Assembly (NCBI GenBank): GCA_046542355.1
Contig: JBKHBN010000001.1
Span: 124,001-188,000 of the forward strand
Origin: UBA1672 sp046542355
Lineage (GTDB): Bacteria; Pseudomonadota; Alphaproteobacteria; Micavibrionales; Micavibrionaceae
Length of the DNA stretch: 64,000 nucleotides
Direction of reading: 5' to 3'
Shown: piece after piece, positions 1 to 9,747 of the stretch
Numbering within the stretch: position 1 is the first letter of the stretch
Layout of the letters: each line of letters opens with the position of its first letter
Made by a program: the position numbers and the translations under genes
The notes under the pieces: generated by a model
Seen by the model: the letters and a program-made list of their open reading frames with translations, nothing else
The model's database searches: none
Told to the model about the DNA's origin: nothing

Positions 1-365
1 CGCTCACCGTTAATATCAAAAACAGCAAGAGCCTGAATAATCCATTCTTCCAATTGCCAAATATAGCGACGCACATCCGGCCTGCCCCTTTGCCGCTCCT
101 TCAGATCAAGTAAGACATAAGCAACGCGCTGCCCCGGCCCGTGATAAGTATATTCCCCGCCTCGCCCGCTTTGATAAACAGGAAAGCGTGCATCCAGCAA
201 ATCTCCGGCCTTCGCGCTCGTCCCCGCAGTATAAAGGGAAGGATGTTCAAGCATCCACACAATTTCATCAGCATCCCCCGCATGAATAGCGGCAACGCGC
301 TCTTCCATTTTGGAAACAGCGACATTATAGGGAACCGGATTTTTCTCAATCAAAAACTCTGTCAT
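1..365 (-). CDS. lipB: Octanoyltransferase LipB, C-terminus cut by window edge
   Basis: Transfers octanoyl groups from acyl carrier protein to lipoyl domains of 2-oxoacid dehydrogenases and GcvH, the first step of lipoate assembly, in the cytoplasm. About 121 residues are visible from the ATG at 365. The family signature RGGEYTYHGPGQ lies at residues 68-79, preceded by the conserved HPSLYTAGTSA segment (41-51) and followed by the strand VAYVLLDL. The catalytic Cys and Lys lie beyond the left edge, so activity cannot be judged. The next gene to the right is a tRNA on the other strand, so this gene probably has its own promoter in the AT-rich 366-575 stretch. Family assignment is secure from the signature. 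Confidence 0.9.
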   Translation of the reverse strand, partial: MTEFLIEKNPVPYNVAVSKMEERVAAIHAGDADEIVWMLEHPSLYTAGTSAKAGDLLDARFPVYQSGRGGEYTYHGPGQRVAYVLLDLKERQRGRPDVRRYIWQLEEWIIQALAVFDINGE

Positions 366-575
366 ATTAACTAGGGTCAAAAAACCAATAAAATTCATCA
401 AAAAATAGACTGGCGCAGAAATTATAAATTTTATAGATCCTGACTCTAAATCATAAAGCATTATTTTTATTGCGCTGCAATGCTTTTACTGGCTTGCCCT
501 GCTATTCAAGATTTGATACAGATCTTCTCCACAAGGCAAGTAGCCTTCGAAAAAAAATCTTTGTCCCGTATGAAT

Positions 576-663
576 GCGGCCGTGGCGGAATGGTAGACGC
601 GCAGCGTTGAGGTCGCTGTGGGAGTTAAATCCCGTGGAAGTTCGAGTCTTCTCGGCCGCACCA
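576..663 (+). tRNA. tRNA-Leu (anticodon GAG)
   Basis: The sequence folds as a class II tRNA: acceptor strand GCGGCCG (576-582) pairs with CGGCCGC (653-659), followed by encoded CCA at 661-663. The anticodon arm is CAGCG, loop TTGAGGT, CGCTG, giving anticodon GAG for CUU/CUC leucine codons. A long variable arm, typical of tRNA-Leu, separates it from the T arm. An 8-bp hairpin lies upstream (455-462 with 479-486). Confidence 0.96.
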
Positions 664-804
664 TGCAAAACAAAGTCTCACAACGAAGCACACAAAAGCC
701 TTTAACAGTAACCGTAACTCAACTTACAGCAGGTCAATAAAAAGCTGCAACAAGCATACCATTTTCTATCTCACCAATGATTTTTAAAACGGGAATACAC
801 CACC

Positions 805-3150
805 ATGTCCAAGACTGACGAACAAAAAGCACAAGATCAAATCGCTCTGGATTACCACGCCAGCCCGACACCGGGCAAAATCTCACTACAAGCCACCAAA
901 GCTCTGGCCACTCAAAGAGATCTGGCCCTAGCCTATTCTCCAGGCGTTGCTGTCCCTTGTCTTGAAATCGCAAAAGACCCTTTGGCCGCCTACGATTACA
1001 CCTCCAAAGGCAACATCGTTGCAGTCATATCCAATGGAACGGCTGTTCTTGGTCTGGGCAACATCGGCGCGCAAGCCTCAAAGCCCGTCATGGAGGGAAA
1101 ATCCGTTTTATTCAAAAAATTCGCCAACATCGATTCCTTCGATGTAGAGGTGAACGAAACAGATGTAGACAAACTCGTTGAAATAATCGCCGCGCTGGAG
1201 CCAACTTATGGCGGTATCAATCTGGAAGATTTCAAAGCGCCAGAATGCTTCGAGCTTGAGCGCCGCTTAAAAGAACGCATGAACATTCCTGTATTTCATG
1301 ACGATCAACATGGAACGGCGATCATCGTAGCCGCAGCCTTCAAAAACTGGCTTAAATTATCCGGGCGCGATGTAAATAAAATCACAATGGTAGTCTCCGG
1401 CGCCGGCGCATCTGCAACAGCTTGTATAAACCTGCTATTACATGCCGGACTTAAAAAAGAAAATATTTTAGTTTGTGACAGCAAAGGCGTTATTTACAAA
1501 GGCCGCGAAGATGAAAGCAAAATGGCACCTGAAAAAGCAGCCTTCCTCAACGAAACAGACGCACGCACCCTTGATGATGCCATAGAAAATACAGACATTT
1601 TCTTGGGCTTGTCTTGCGCAGGGGTCTTAAATAGCGAGATGGTCGCAAAAATGGCTGATGCCCCGCTCATCATGGCTCTAGCCAACCCGACACCTGAAAT
1701 CATGCCGGATGAAACGCGCAAAGGAAAACCTGATGCTGTTATTTGCACTGGCCGCTCCGATTTCCCCAATCAGGTCAACAACGTACTGGGGTTTCCTTTC
1801 CTGTTCCGCGGTGCGCTTGATGTTGGCGCCTCCGCAATCAACGAGGAAATGAAACTGGCCGCCGTTGAAGCCATTGCTGCCTTGGCACGCAAAGAAGCTG
1901 ACGCAGAGGTTATTGCGGTCTATAGCGGCGAAAACCTGACATTTGGCTCTGAATATCTTATCCCTAAACCATTTGATCCACGCCTGATCATCGATATCCC
2001 CATGGCTGTAGCAAAAGCGGCTATGGATTCGGGTGTAGCGCGTCGCCCTATAAAAGATTGGACAGCCTACGAAAACCAGCTCAAGCAATTCTGCAACCGT
2101 TCACTCATGATCATGCACCCCATCTTCGAGCGTGCCAAGAAAGATCCAAAACGCATCACCTACTGCGAAGGTGAAGAAGACAAAGTCTTGCAAGCCACGC
2201 AAATCGTGGTCGATGAAGCACTGGCAAAACCAATCCTGGTAGGACGCAAAGATGTCATAAACCGGAAAATAAAAATCCTCGGCCTGCGCATAAAAGCAGA
2301 CGAAGACTTTGAAGTGGTAGATCCTACAAGCGACAAACGCTATACAGATTACTGGCAAACCTACCACACCATTATGCAACGCAATGGAATTACCCCCGAT
2401 GACGCAAAAAACACACTAAGAATAAACAACACAGTTATCGGCTCACTCATGGTCTACAAAGATGACAGTGATGGCGTTATTTGTGGAATGCAAGGACACT
2501 ACCACACGCACCTTAAAGATCTTTTAGATATCATTGGGCTGATGCCCGGCGTTGAAACACCAGCCGCCCTTGCCCCTTTGGTGTTGCAAGATAGCACTTG
2601 CTTCTTCTGTGATACACAGGTTAACGAAAACCCCTCAGCTGAACAAATTACGGAAATGACCCTTATGGCCGTCAGAGAAATAAGGCGCTTTGGAATCAAT
2701 CCCCGCGTTGCTTTGCTCTCACGTTCCAACTTCGGATCAGTAAAAGACGCCGCGTCGCAGAAAATGCGCGCAGCATACGAAGAAATCCGAAGACGTGATC
2801 CCGGCCTTGAGATTGATGGAGAAATGCAGGCCGATACAGCACTGATCGATAGTATCCGTCAACGCCTCATGCCAAACTCAAGCCTGACTGGCCCGGCCAA
2901 TCTGTTCATTATGCCAAATGCAGACTCCGCCAACATCGCCTTCAATATGGTAAAATCCTATCAGGACGGCATCAGCGTGGGTCCATTGCTCGTAGGAACA
3001 GCGCGCCCCGCACATATCATAACACCGGCCACCACCATCCGGGCGCTTGTAAACATCACATCACTGGCCACAGTAGAAGCACAGGTATTTGAGCGTGAGC
3101 TAAACGGAGGAACACAAAGTCGTTTCATTAAGTCAGTTTCCGCAGCCTAA
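805..3150 (+). CDS. maeB: NADP-dependent malic enzyme, MaeB type with phosphotransacetylase-like C-terminus
   Basis: Oxidatively decarboxylates malate to pyruvate, supplying NADPH and pyruvate in the cytoplasm. The 781-residue length matches the large multimodular class. The malic-enzyme domain occupies roughly residues 15-420: YSPGVAVPCLEIA (44-56), the nucleotide-linked loop SNGTAVLGLGNIG (76-88), the metal-site motif FHDDQHGTA (164-172) and a Rossmann turn SGAGASA (198-204). From about residue 430 a phosphate acetyl/butyryltransferase-like domain follows; in this class it is regarded as regulatory (acetyl-CoA) rather than catalytic. The ATG at 805 is the only start that fits the family; its ribosome-binding site is weak (GGGA). 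It stands alone between a tRNA and a weak terminator. Confidence 0.96.
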   Translation: MSKTDEQKAQDQIALDYHASPTPGKISLQATKALATQRDLALAYSPGVAVPCLEIAKDPLAAYDYTSKGNIVAVISNGTAVLGLGNIGAQASKPVMEGKSVLFKKFANIDSFDVEVNETDVDKLVEIIAALEPTYGGINLEDFKAPECFELERRLKERMNIPVFHDDQHGTAIIVAAAFKNWLKLSGRDVNKITMVVSGAGASATACINLLLHAGLKKENILVCDSKGVIYKGREDESKMAPEKAAFLNETDARTLDDAIENTDIFLGLSCAGVLNSEMVAKMADAPLIMALANPTPEIMPDETRKGKPDAVICTGRSDFPNQVNNVLGFPFLFRGALDVGASAINEEMKLAAVEAIAALARKEADAEVIAVYSGENLTFGSEYLIPKPFDPRLIIDIPMAVAKAAMDSGVARRPIKDWTAYENQLKQFCNRSLMIMHPIFERAKKDPKRITYCEGEEDKVLQATQIVVDEALAKPILVGRKDVINRKIKILGLRIKADEDFEVVDPTSDKRYTDYWQTYHTIMQRNGITPDDAKNTLRINNTVIGSLMVYKDDSDGVICGMQGHYHTHLKDLLDIIGLMPGVETPAALAPLVLQDSTCFFCDTQVNENPSAEQITEMTLMAVREIRRFGINPRVALLSRSNFGSVKDAASQKMRAAYEEIRRRDPGLEIDGEMQADTALIDSIRQRLMPNSSLTGPANLFIMPNADSANIAFNMVKSYQDGISVGPLLVGTARPAHIITPATTIRALVNITSLATVEAQVFERELNGGTQSRFIKSVSAA

Positions 3151-3181
3151 AAAGCTCAACAACTCTGAAATATTCATACAG

Positions 3182-3214
3182 CCCGCACTCATTAATTTGA
3201 ATGCGGGTTGTTGT
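3182..3214 (+). terminator. Possible terminator after maeB
   Basis: CCCGCA (3182-3187) pairs with TGCGGG (3202-3207) across a 14-nt AT-rich loop, followed by TTGTTGT rather than a clean T run. Placed 31 bp after the maeB stop. The short stem makes this a weak call. Confidence 0.4.
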
Positions 3215-3356
3215 ACACAAATCAATAAAAACCACTCGGCGCACTGGAAACTATGCGCTGAGATACTTATACTCATGCTCCAGCAACACTAAGTAACAAA
3301 AATACCGGGCTGCGGGGTGCAGCTCTTGTAAGAATCCCAAATACAGGTCGGACAAC

Positions 3357-4763
3357 ATGGCCGAAACAATAGTAGAAGAGATCGAAGACGTCTTTAACGC
3401 GCAATCCGATGAGACGCGCTACAGCCTGCCTGATGAACACATCAAGCAGATCACAGACGCAATCCACGTGCAGGATTCCGACACGGCATATTCCGCGCTC
3501 TCAGAACTCAGCAACGCTGACACAGCCGAACTGCTCAGCAAAGTACATGAAGAAGAACGCAAAGAGCTTCTTTCCATGTACAGCGATATATTCGACCCGG
3601 AAGTTTTCACAGAACTTGATCCCGAACTCAGCCGCGCTGCCCTCAGTGAAATGCCCGCAGAAACCGTGGCGCGCCTTATCACTGAACTGGAAAGTGATGA
3701 CGCACTCTTACTTGTAGAGGGTCTTGAGCCGGACTTTCAACAAGAAATCATCAACAAACTTTCAGCCAAAAACCGCCTTGCTTTGGAAGAAGGTCTGAGC
3801 TTCCCGGAAGAAAGCGCCGGACGTCTTATGCGCCGCGAGCTTGTCTCAGTACCGGAATTCTGGACAGTCGGAAAAACGCTTGATTACCTACGTACAGCGG
3901 CCTCCACCTTACCAGAAGAATTCTTCAGCGTTCTAACGATAGACCCGTCCCATCACCTCACAGGTAACATCTCCCTCGACAGACTGGTACGCTCAAAACG
4001 CTCACAGCATCTAAAAGACCTGATATCAAAAGACAGCGCCCATCCGGTTCCTGCCGAAATGGATCAGGAAGACGTCGCCCATATGTTCCGGCGTGAAGAT
4101 ATTATTTCCGCGCCCGTCGTAGACAATGAAGGACGTTTGCTTGGTGTCATCACCATTGACGATATTATCGACGTTATCGACCAGGAGGTGCAAGAAGACA
4201 TCATGCGCATGGCCGGTGTTGAAGAAGGCGATCTCTACCGCGCCGTCATATCCACAACCGGAAAACGCTTTCGCTGGCTGTTCATAAACCTGCTCACAGC
4301 CGTACTCGCGTCTATTGTCATTTCGTGGTTTGAGGCAACAATAGAAAAAATCGTCGCGCTTGCCATCCTCATGCCCATCGTGGCCTCTATGGGCGGAAAC
4401 GCAGGAACACAAGCACTAACAGTTGCGGTGCGCGCCTTGGCCACCCACAAAATCAGCGGCACAAACACATGGCGGGTCATCTGGAAAGAAACTCTTGTTG
4501 GCGCTATAAACGGCGTCTTATTCGCATGCCTTACCGGAATGCTGGCCGCCATGTGGTTTTATGATCCAACACTCGGCCTGGTCATAGCCTTGGCCATGAT
4601 CATCAACCTGATCGTCTCAGGATTATGCGGCGCAGGAATCCCGCTCATGCTCGATCGTATGGGAAGCGACCCAGCCGTATCATCAACGGTTTTGCTGACA
4701 ACCGTAACCGATGTTATCGGTTTTCTTTCCTTTCTTGGACTGGCCGCCCTCCTTATGGTATAA
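3357..4763 (+). CDS. mgtE: Magnesium transporter MgtE
   Basis: Inner-membrane Mg2+ channel of the MgtE/SLC41 family. The 468-residue protein shows the full order: an acidic helical N domain (about 1-140) rich in paired acidic residues that sense cytoplasmic Mg2+, two CBS domains (about 145-265, including the segment APVVDNEGRLLGVITIDDI), a plug helix and a C-terminal block of about five transmembrane helices from residue 285. The pore signature MPIVASMGGNAGTQ starts near residue 339, with GGNAGTQ intact. No M-box-like riboswitch could be recognised in the 206 bp upstream, although that cannot be excluded by eye. A GNAT acetyltransferase follows 134 bp downstream on the same strand. Confidence 0.96.
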   Translation: MAETIVEEIEDVFNAQSDETRYSLPDEHIKQITDAIHVQDSDTAYSALSELSNADTAELLSKVHEEERKELLSMYSDIFDPEVFTELDPELSRAALSEMPAETVARLITELESDDALLLVEGLEPDFQQEIINKLSAKNRLALEEGLSFPEESAGRLMRRELVSVPEFWTVGKTLDYLRTAASTLPEEFFSVLTIDPSHHLTGNISLDRLVRSKRSQHLKDLISKDSAHPVPAEMDQEDVAHMFRREDIISAPVVDNEGRLLGVITIDDIIDVIDQEVQEDIMRMAGVEEGDLYRAVISTTGKRFRWLFINLLTAVLASIVISWFEATIEKIVALAILMPIVASMGGNAGTQALTVAVRALATHKISGTNTWRVIWKETLVGAINGVLFACLTGMLAAMWFYDPTLGLVIALAMIINLIVSGLCGAGIPLMLDRMGSDPAVSSTVLLTTVTDVIGFLSFLGLAALLMV

Positions 4764-4897
4764 CACCTCAGAAAAACAATACAAAACAAGACGTTTGTAT
4801 TGCACTGCAAAATACTATAAAGAGGGTTCACAACCATGTATAAAGCAACAAAACAACCCGCTTTAAAACGACAATCAGTATAGATAAAGGAGACATC

Positions 4898-5431
4898 ATG
4901 TCTGCAGCTAAACTGGAAAAACCACATATTGATCATAAAAAAAGCTACATAGAAGCCATGAAAGAATTTCATGAAGAAGGCCGCTATACTTTCGTCAAAA
5001 TTAGCGACCTTGAACATGACTTTGAAGAATTTATTGAAAAACTCAATAACGGCAAAAAAAACCTCAACAAACCCTTTGCAAACTGGGTAGAGCCTGTGCC
5101 TGAAACCGTACTTTGGCTCATCAAGGAAAATGAATTCATCGGCACGCTGAATATTCGCCACCGCCTGAACTGGCATCTGGAAAAATGGGGCGGACACGTC
5201 AATTTCGTTATCCGTCCTTCAAAACGTGGCAAGGGATTTGGAAAAAAACTGCTACAAAAGGCCATTCCCTATCTGGCCTATCACGGCATTGACTCAGCGC
5301 TCATCACCATCGACCCCAAAGATGGAGCAGCAAACCGCATAGTCCAGTTTTGCGGCGGCACGCTGGAAGACACACTCCCGGCCACTGACAAATTCCCCGA
5401 ACGCAACCGCTACTGGATGGACTGCACATAG
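4898..5431 (+). CDS. GNAT-family N-acetyltransferase
   Basis: A 177-residue protein with the acetyl-CoA binding motif A of GNAT enzymes: NFVIRPSKRGKGFGKKLL near residues 101-118, containing the R-G-K-G-F-G pyrophosphate loop, followed by an AANRIVQFCGG segment near 146 corresponding to motif B. The N-terminal third is charged and has no recognised substrate-binding signature, so the acceptor substrate is unknown. AAAGGAGA upstream of the ATG at 4898 supports the start. It ends 15 bp before a class A penicillin-binding protein and is probably cotranscribed with it. Confidence 0.85.
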   Translation: MSAAKLEKPHIDHKKSYIEAMKEFHEEGRYTFVKISDLEHDFEEFIEKLNNGKKNLNKPFANWVEPVPETVLWLIKENEFIGTLNIRHRLNWHLEKWGGHVNFVIRPSKRGKGFGKKLLQKAIPYLAYHGIDSALITIDPKDGAANRIVQFCGGTLEDTLPATDKFPERNRYWMDCT

Positions 5432-5446
5432 CGCAGTATTAAAATA

Positions 5447-7486
5447 ATGGCATCTGGAAAAAAGAACAAAAAAAGCAATAGGAAAAAACGCGCCAAATCA
5501 GCACCTGCAGCAAAGAAAAGCAGCGCGCCATCCAGATCCGCACGCAAAAAAGCAGGCGATAAAAAAACGGAAAACAAAAAACGCGCCCTATCGATAATAA
5601 TATTACGCTGGGGCTTCATATTGAGCATATGGGCAATGGTATTCCTGATCGCAACCCTGCTCTGGTTTGCTCGTGATTTACCGGACATAACCCGCTCGGC
5701 GACATTTCAGCACCGCCCTTCTATTATATTGCTCGCAGCCGATGGAAGCGAATTTACCCGCTATGGCGACAGCAAGGGACAGACACTACGCGCTGAAGAT
5801 CTGCCGCCCTATCTAACGCAAGCGGTCATAGCAACAGAAGACCGTAGATTCTACACGCATCCAGGTATTGATATTCTGGGCATCACCCGCGCTATGATCG
5901 TGAACATATCAAAAGGCCGCTTTGCACAAGGCGGATCAACAATTACGCAACAACTGGCAAAAAACCTCTTCCTCAGCCATGAACGAAAGCTCACCCGAAA
6001 AATTAAAGAAGCTATGCTGGCCATCTGGCTGGAACAAGAACTAACAAAAAACGAAATCCTGAGCGCCTATATGAACCGCGTCTATCTGGGTTCAGGCACA
6101 TACGGTTTTGAAGCCGCCGCCCAGCATTATTTCGGCAAATCGGCAAAAGACGTAACTCTGCGCGAGGCCGCTGTTCTGGCAGGCCTGCTCAAAGCGCCAT
6201 CAAAATACTCCCCGCATAATAGTCCAAAGCTTGCCATAAAACGCTCTAATCTGGTGCTCAATTCCATGGTTGAAGCAGGATATATAGAGAAAGAAGCCAT
6301 CCAGAAGGAAGGCATCGTAATGTCTCTGCCAAACAAAGCGCGCAATGATCAGCGCACAGCGCGCTACTTCACCGAATGGATCATCAACAACCTCGAAAAA
6401 ACCATCGGCGCACCGGACACAGACATGATCGTACAAACAACGCTGGATATAAACACCTATCGCCGCGCGCATAGCGTGCTAACAAATGCGATAAAAAACA
6501 CAAATGAGATGGAATTCGTGTCTCAAGGTGCTGTGCTTGTCATGCAGCCTGATGGAGCCGTCACCACCATGATCGGCGGATACGACTATACACAAAGCCA
6601 ATTTAACCGCACAACCCAAGCACGAAGACCGCCCGGATCCGCATTCAAGACCATCATCTATCTCAGTGCTTTAGAAAAAGGATGGCACCCCGATGACATT
6701 ATTCTGGACGTCCCTATAGCAGAAGGTCAATACCAACCAAAAAATTTTGCAGGTCAGTATTACGGCGAAGTAGCCCTAAGAACAGCGCTCGCAAAATCAA
6801 TGAACACGGCAACAGTGCGCCTGTGCGATAAAGTTGGAATTGACAACATCATTCACAAGGCGCGCAAGCTTGGAGTCACATCAGACATGGAAAGAAACCT
6901 CAGCCTGTGTCTGGGCAGTGCAGGTATATCAATGATAGAAATAGGACAGGTCTACACCAGCATCGCCAATAACGGATACGAAATATCCCCTTATGGAATC
7001 GTTAATATAAAAACACCCGACGGACAACTCATATATGAACGAGAAGCACCGCCAAGATATGAGCGAGTCATAAGCCCAAGCCACGTGCGCGACTTGTCCG
7101 CTATGCTTCGAGACGTCATCACAAACGGTACAGGTCGCGCCGCAATACAGAACTTCCCCGTCTATGGAAAAACAGGAACATCACAGGACTACCGCGACGC
7201 ATGGTTTGCTGGTTTTTCTGAAAATGCCACAGTCATCGTCTGGCTTGGAAATGACAACAACAGCCCCATGCGCGGCATCACCGGTGGCGGTTTGCCAGCG
7301 CACATATTTGCGCAAATCATACCCGCTGCGCATCAAAGCATATCTCCGATAACATATCCCTCAAAAACCCGAAACAATAACGACATCAGCTTCACAAGAA
7401 TGCTCGATCGCATCTTCTCTGCCGGTGAAAACGCTACGGCCAACAAGAAAAAACGCAAAGACGATTTCTCTCATCTCAATGATTAA
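5447..7486 (+). CDS. Class A penicillin-binding protein (peptidoglycan glycosyltransferase/transpeptidase)
   Basis: Bifunctional peptidoglycan synthase anchored in the inner membrane. The 679-residue protein begins with a very Lys/Arg-rich cytoplasmic tail (residues 1-48), then one transmembrane helix (about 49-72). The GT51 glycosyltransferase domain follows with EDRRFYTHPGID (near 131, catalytic Glu) and QGGSTITQQLAKN. The transpeptidase domain has the SxxK motif in RPPGSAFK (Ser near 397), SMN as the SxN motif and KTGTS (near 574). It is shorter than E. coli PBP1a and seems to lack the OB-like insert, so it resembles the compact class A enzymes. All active-site motifs are intact. The start lies 15 bp after the GNAT gene. 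Confidence 0.94.
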   Translation: MASGKKNKKSNRKKRAKSAPAAKKSSAPSRSARKKAGDKKTENKKRALSIIILRWGFILSIWAMVFLIATLLWFARDLPDITRSATFQHRPSIILLAADGSEFTRYGDSKGQTLRAEDLPPYLTQAVIATEDRRFYTHPGIDILGITRAMIVNISKGRFAQGGSTITQQLAKNLFLSHERKLTRKIKEAMLAIWLEQELTKNEILSAYMNRVYLGSGTYGFEAAAQHYFGKSAKDVTLREAAVLAGLLKAPSKYSPHNSPKLAIKRSNLVLNSMVEAGYIEKEAIQKEGIVMSLPNKARNDQRTARYFTEWIINNLEKTIGAPDTDMIVQTTLDINTYRRAHSVLTNAIKNTNEMEFVSQGAVLVMQPDGAVTTMIGGYDYTQSQFNRTTQARRPPGSAFKTIIYLSALEKGWHPDDIILDVPIAEGQYQPKNFAGQYYGEVALRTALAKSMNTATVRLCDKVGIDNIIHKARKLGVTSDMERNLSLCLGSAGISMIEIGQVYTSIANNGYEISPYGIVNIKTPDGQLIYEREAPPRYERVISPSHVRDLSAMLRDVITNGTGRAAIQNFPVYGKTGTSQDYRDAWFAGFSENATVIVWLGNDNNSPMRGITGGGLPAHIFAQIIPAAHQSISPITYPSKTRNNNDISFTRMLDRIFSAGENATANKKKRKDDFSHLND

Positions 7487-7517
7487 ATATTCCAAAAAAA
7501 CAAAACACGCCAGAGCG

Positions 7518-7955
7518 TTAAATAGACGGTATCCCCGAACGCGCCAACGCATCCGCTCGTTCATTCTCAGGATGACCGGCATGCCCCTTAACCCAGATAA
7601 ATTCAACCCTGTGTTTTTGGGTCAAAGCATCAATCTGCTGCCACAATTCCTGATTCTTCACCGCCTTTTTCGAAGCTGTCTTCCATCCTTTAGCCTTCCA
7701 TCCCTCAAGCCACTGGGTGATTCCCTGCAAAACATATTTGCTATCCGTGTAAAGCTTAACGTTCGAAGGCTTCGTCAAAGCCTCAAGAGCCTGAATAACA
7801 GCCATCATTTCCATGCGGTTATTGGTGGTCTTGACCTCGCCGCCACATAATTCCTTCTCATGCCCATTATACCGCAGCAACGCTCCCCAGCCACCAGGCC
7901 CCGGATTTCCACTACACGCGCCATCTGTATATATTTCTACAATACCGCCACTCAT
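7518..7955 (-). CDS. rnhA: Ribonuclease HI
   Basis: Cleaves the RNA strand of RNA:DNA hybrids in the cytoplasm. The 145-residue length is normal for bacterial RNase HI. The four acidic catalytic residues are visible: Asp in YTDGACSGNPGPGG (start of the protein), Glu in NNRMEMMA, Asp in YTDSKYV and Asp in NERADALA, plus the catalytic-loop His in GHAGHPENERA. The frame stays open for another 74 codons upstream, but the family starts at the ATG at 7955, and the upstream part overlaps the preceding gene. It lies 28 bp downstream of the kinase-like gene and likely shares its transcript with ispH. Alphaproteobacteria often carry thrB between ispH and rnhA; here another gene takes that place. Confidence 0.95.
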   Translation of the reverse strand: MSGGIVEIYTDGACSGNPGPGGWGALLRYNGHEKELCGGEVKTTNNRMEMMAVIQALEALTKPSNVKLYTDSKYVLQGITQWLEGWKAKGWKTASKKAVKNQELWQQIDALTQKHRVEFIWVKGHAGHPENERADALARSGIPSI

Positions 7956-7983
7956 GCCCCCAGTGATAAGGGGTAATGCAGAG

Positions 7984-8754
7984 CTAGTCCAGATAATCGG
8001 CAATGATATCAACAAATTCCTGAGCCGAAGACACACCATCAAACCTACTGGCCGGAACCGTGACACCATAAAGATCGGCCAAACGCTGATATTTAGGCTT
8101 ACGAGCTTCAAACAAACGAGGAAAAACCCAACGGGAAAATGCGTCCGGCTCCATTTGCTCAGCCCCTTGCAAACCATGTTCTTTCAAGTACTCATCAATC
8201 TTCTGAAGTAAAAAAGAACGCGGAAAAAACAAAGGCTTTGGATAATCCTGCGCCCGCTGCAACACAACACGCTCCGCGGCCTCATCAGTCTTCAGATACA
8301 CAAACAAAGTCCTTTGCCCAACATCCCGAATAAGATCCTCATCCTCGATCTCGCACAAACTCCCCGTCGAATCATGAACAAACGCGCCTAGCCCTTGATC
8401 CATAACCGCTCCCATCTCCTTTAGGGCAGCGACCTCTGCATCATAATAAGCTTTCTGACGCTCAAGAAACAAATCAAGAAAATGCCCGCCCTGATCAGGA
8501 TTGCCCAACTTGCCAAGATAAGCATGCAACGCAGAGATATTCTCTGCACTAAAAGGCGCAGCGTTACTATCATTGCTGTAAGGGGCAAGCACGTCTTTTA
8601 GATATGTCTCTCCAATCACATAATCACAGGAAAAATTCCGCCACCCCCATTCCTCCAAACGACAAGACAAAAAAGTTTTTCCCGCACCCGACATACCAAT
8701 GAGGGTAACCGCCTTCTGTGGATTATCCAAAAATTCCTGCTTCGATATTTTCAT
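7984..8754 (-). CDS. P-loop NTPase, shikimate-kinase-like fold, function unknown
   Basis: A 256-residue protein with a clear Walker A loop GMSGAGKT at residues 20-27, preceded by a beta strand (AVTLI). The context Gly-Met-x-Gly-x-Gly-Lys-Thr resembles shikimate and gluconate kinases, but the protein is about 80 residues longer than AroK and the shikimate-binding motifs could not be found. The rest is mostly helical, with a FVYLKTDEAAERV segment where nucleotide kinases carry the strand before the lid. It sits in an ispH - this gene - rnhA string, 33 bp after ispH. A small-molecule kinase is a reasonable guess but the substrate is unknown. Confidence 0.6.
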   Translation of the reverse strand: MKISKQEFLDNPQKAVTLIGMSGAGKTFLSCRLEEWGWRNFSCDYVIGETYLKDVLAPYSNDSNAAPFSAENISALHAYLGKLGNPDQGGHFLDLFLERQKAYYDAEVAALKEMGAVMDQGLGAFVHDSTGSLCEIEDEDLIRDVGQRTLFVYLKTDEAAERVVLQRAQDYPKPLFFPRSFLLQKIDEYLKEHGLQGAEQMEPDAFSRWVFPRLFEARKPKYQRLADLYGVTVPASRFDGVSSAQEFVDIIADYLD

Positions 8755-8787
8755 CCCGCCTCACTTTCTTTTTCAAATCAACATACC

Positions 8788-9747
8788 CTAGGCCAATATT
8801 TTCGGAAGCTTAAAAAAAACATCTTCCTGCGCTACAACAACCGAGCGCATCTCAACCTCAAAACGCGCACGCGCCAGCTCAACCACCTCATCGATCAAAA
8901 TCTCGGGAGCCGAAGCGCCGGCACTAATCCCAAGCACGTTCACGGCATCAAACAAGCTCCAGTCAATATCACTGGCACGCTCAACAAGCATGGCACGCTT
9001 GCAGCCATTCATCGCCGCCACCTCCACCAGACGATTAGAGTTAGAAGAATTGGGAGCGCCCAAAACCATAACCATATCACTTAGCGGCGCTATCTCCTTC
9101 ATGGCCGCCTGCCGATTGGTCGTAGCATAACATATATCTTCCTTCTTTGGTGCCTTGATAGCAGGAAAAGCCTGGCGCAACGCTGCAACAATCTCAGCCA
9201 CATCATCGACAGAAAGCGTTGTTTGCGTACAATAGGCCAAAGCCTCGGGGTCGCGCACCTGCTCCTGAAGACCGGCAACATCCTCAGTGCATTCGACGAG
9301 AATCACAGCCCCTTCTGGCAATTGTCCCATAGTCCCGATCACCTCTGGATGCCCTGCATGGCCAATTAAAACGACCTGACACCCCTCTTCATAATAGCGC
9401 TCAACCTCTCTGTGCACTTTACTGACCAAAGGACAGGTCGCATCAACATACAGCATATTCCTGCGTTCAGCCTCTTGCGGCACAGCCTTGGCAACGCCAT
9501 GCGCCGAGAAAATAACAGGCCGCCCATCATATGGAATCTCATGCAGTTCCCTAACGAAAACAGCGCCCTTTTCGCGCAAACCATCCACGACATATTTGTT
9601 ATGAACAATTTCATGACGCACATACACAGGTGCACCGTATTTCTCCAAAGCACGCTCAACAATCTGAATAGCACGATGCACCCCCGCACAAAATCCGCGC
9701 GGTTCGGCCAGCACAATTTGGAGTTTCTTCCTGAAAAGTGTCATCAC
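8788..9747 (-). CDS. ispH: 4-hydroxy-3-methylbut-2-enyl diphosphate reductase
   Basis: Final enzyme of the MEP isoprenoid pathway, reducing HMBPP to IPP and DMAPP with an iron-sulfur cluster. The 319-residue protein has the three cluster cysteines in RGFCAGVHRAI (Cys20), DATCPLV and ICYATTNRQ, and the substrate-binding histidines in RHEIVHN, FSAHGV and GHAGHPE. The start is one of two adjacent ATG codons. It leads a minus-strand group with the kinase-like gene and rnhA. Two further isoprenoid genes, ispA and dxs, lie within 5 kb on the other strand. Confidence 0.97.
   Translation of the reverse strand: MMTLFRKKLQIVLAEPRGFCAGVHRAIQIVERALEKYGAPVYVRHEIVHNKYVVDGLREKGAVFVRELHEIPYDGRPVIFSAHGVAKAVPQEAERRNMLYVDATCPLVSKVHREVERYYEEGCQVVLIGHAGHPEVIGTMGQLPEGAVILVECTEDVAGLQEQVRDPEALAYCTQTTLSVDDVAEIVAALRQAFPAIKAPKKEDICYATTNRQAAMKEIAPLSDMVMVLGAPNSSNSNRLVEVAAMNGCKRAMLVERASDIDWSLFDAVNVLGISAGASAPEILIDEVVELARARFEVEMRSVVVAQEDVFFKLPKILA

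Noticed and set aside
4559..5197. A 212-codon frame on - over the mgtE end and the GNAT gene
   Set aside because: Spans two well-supported + genes and their gap; composition (Phe/Cys-rich) is that of a shadow.
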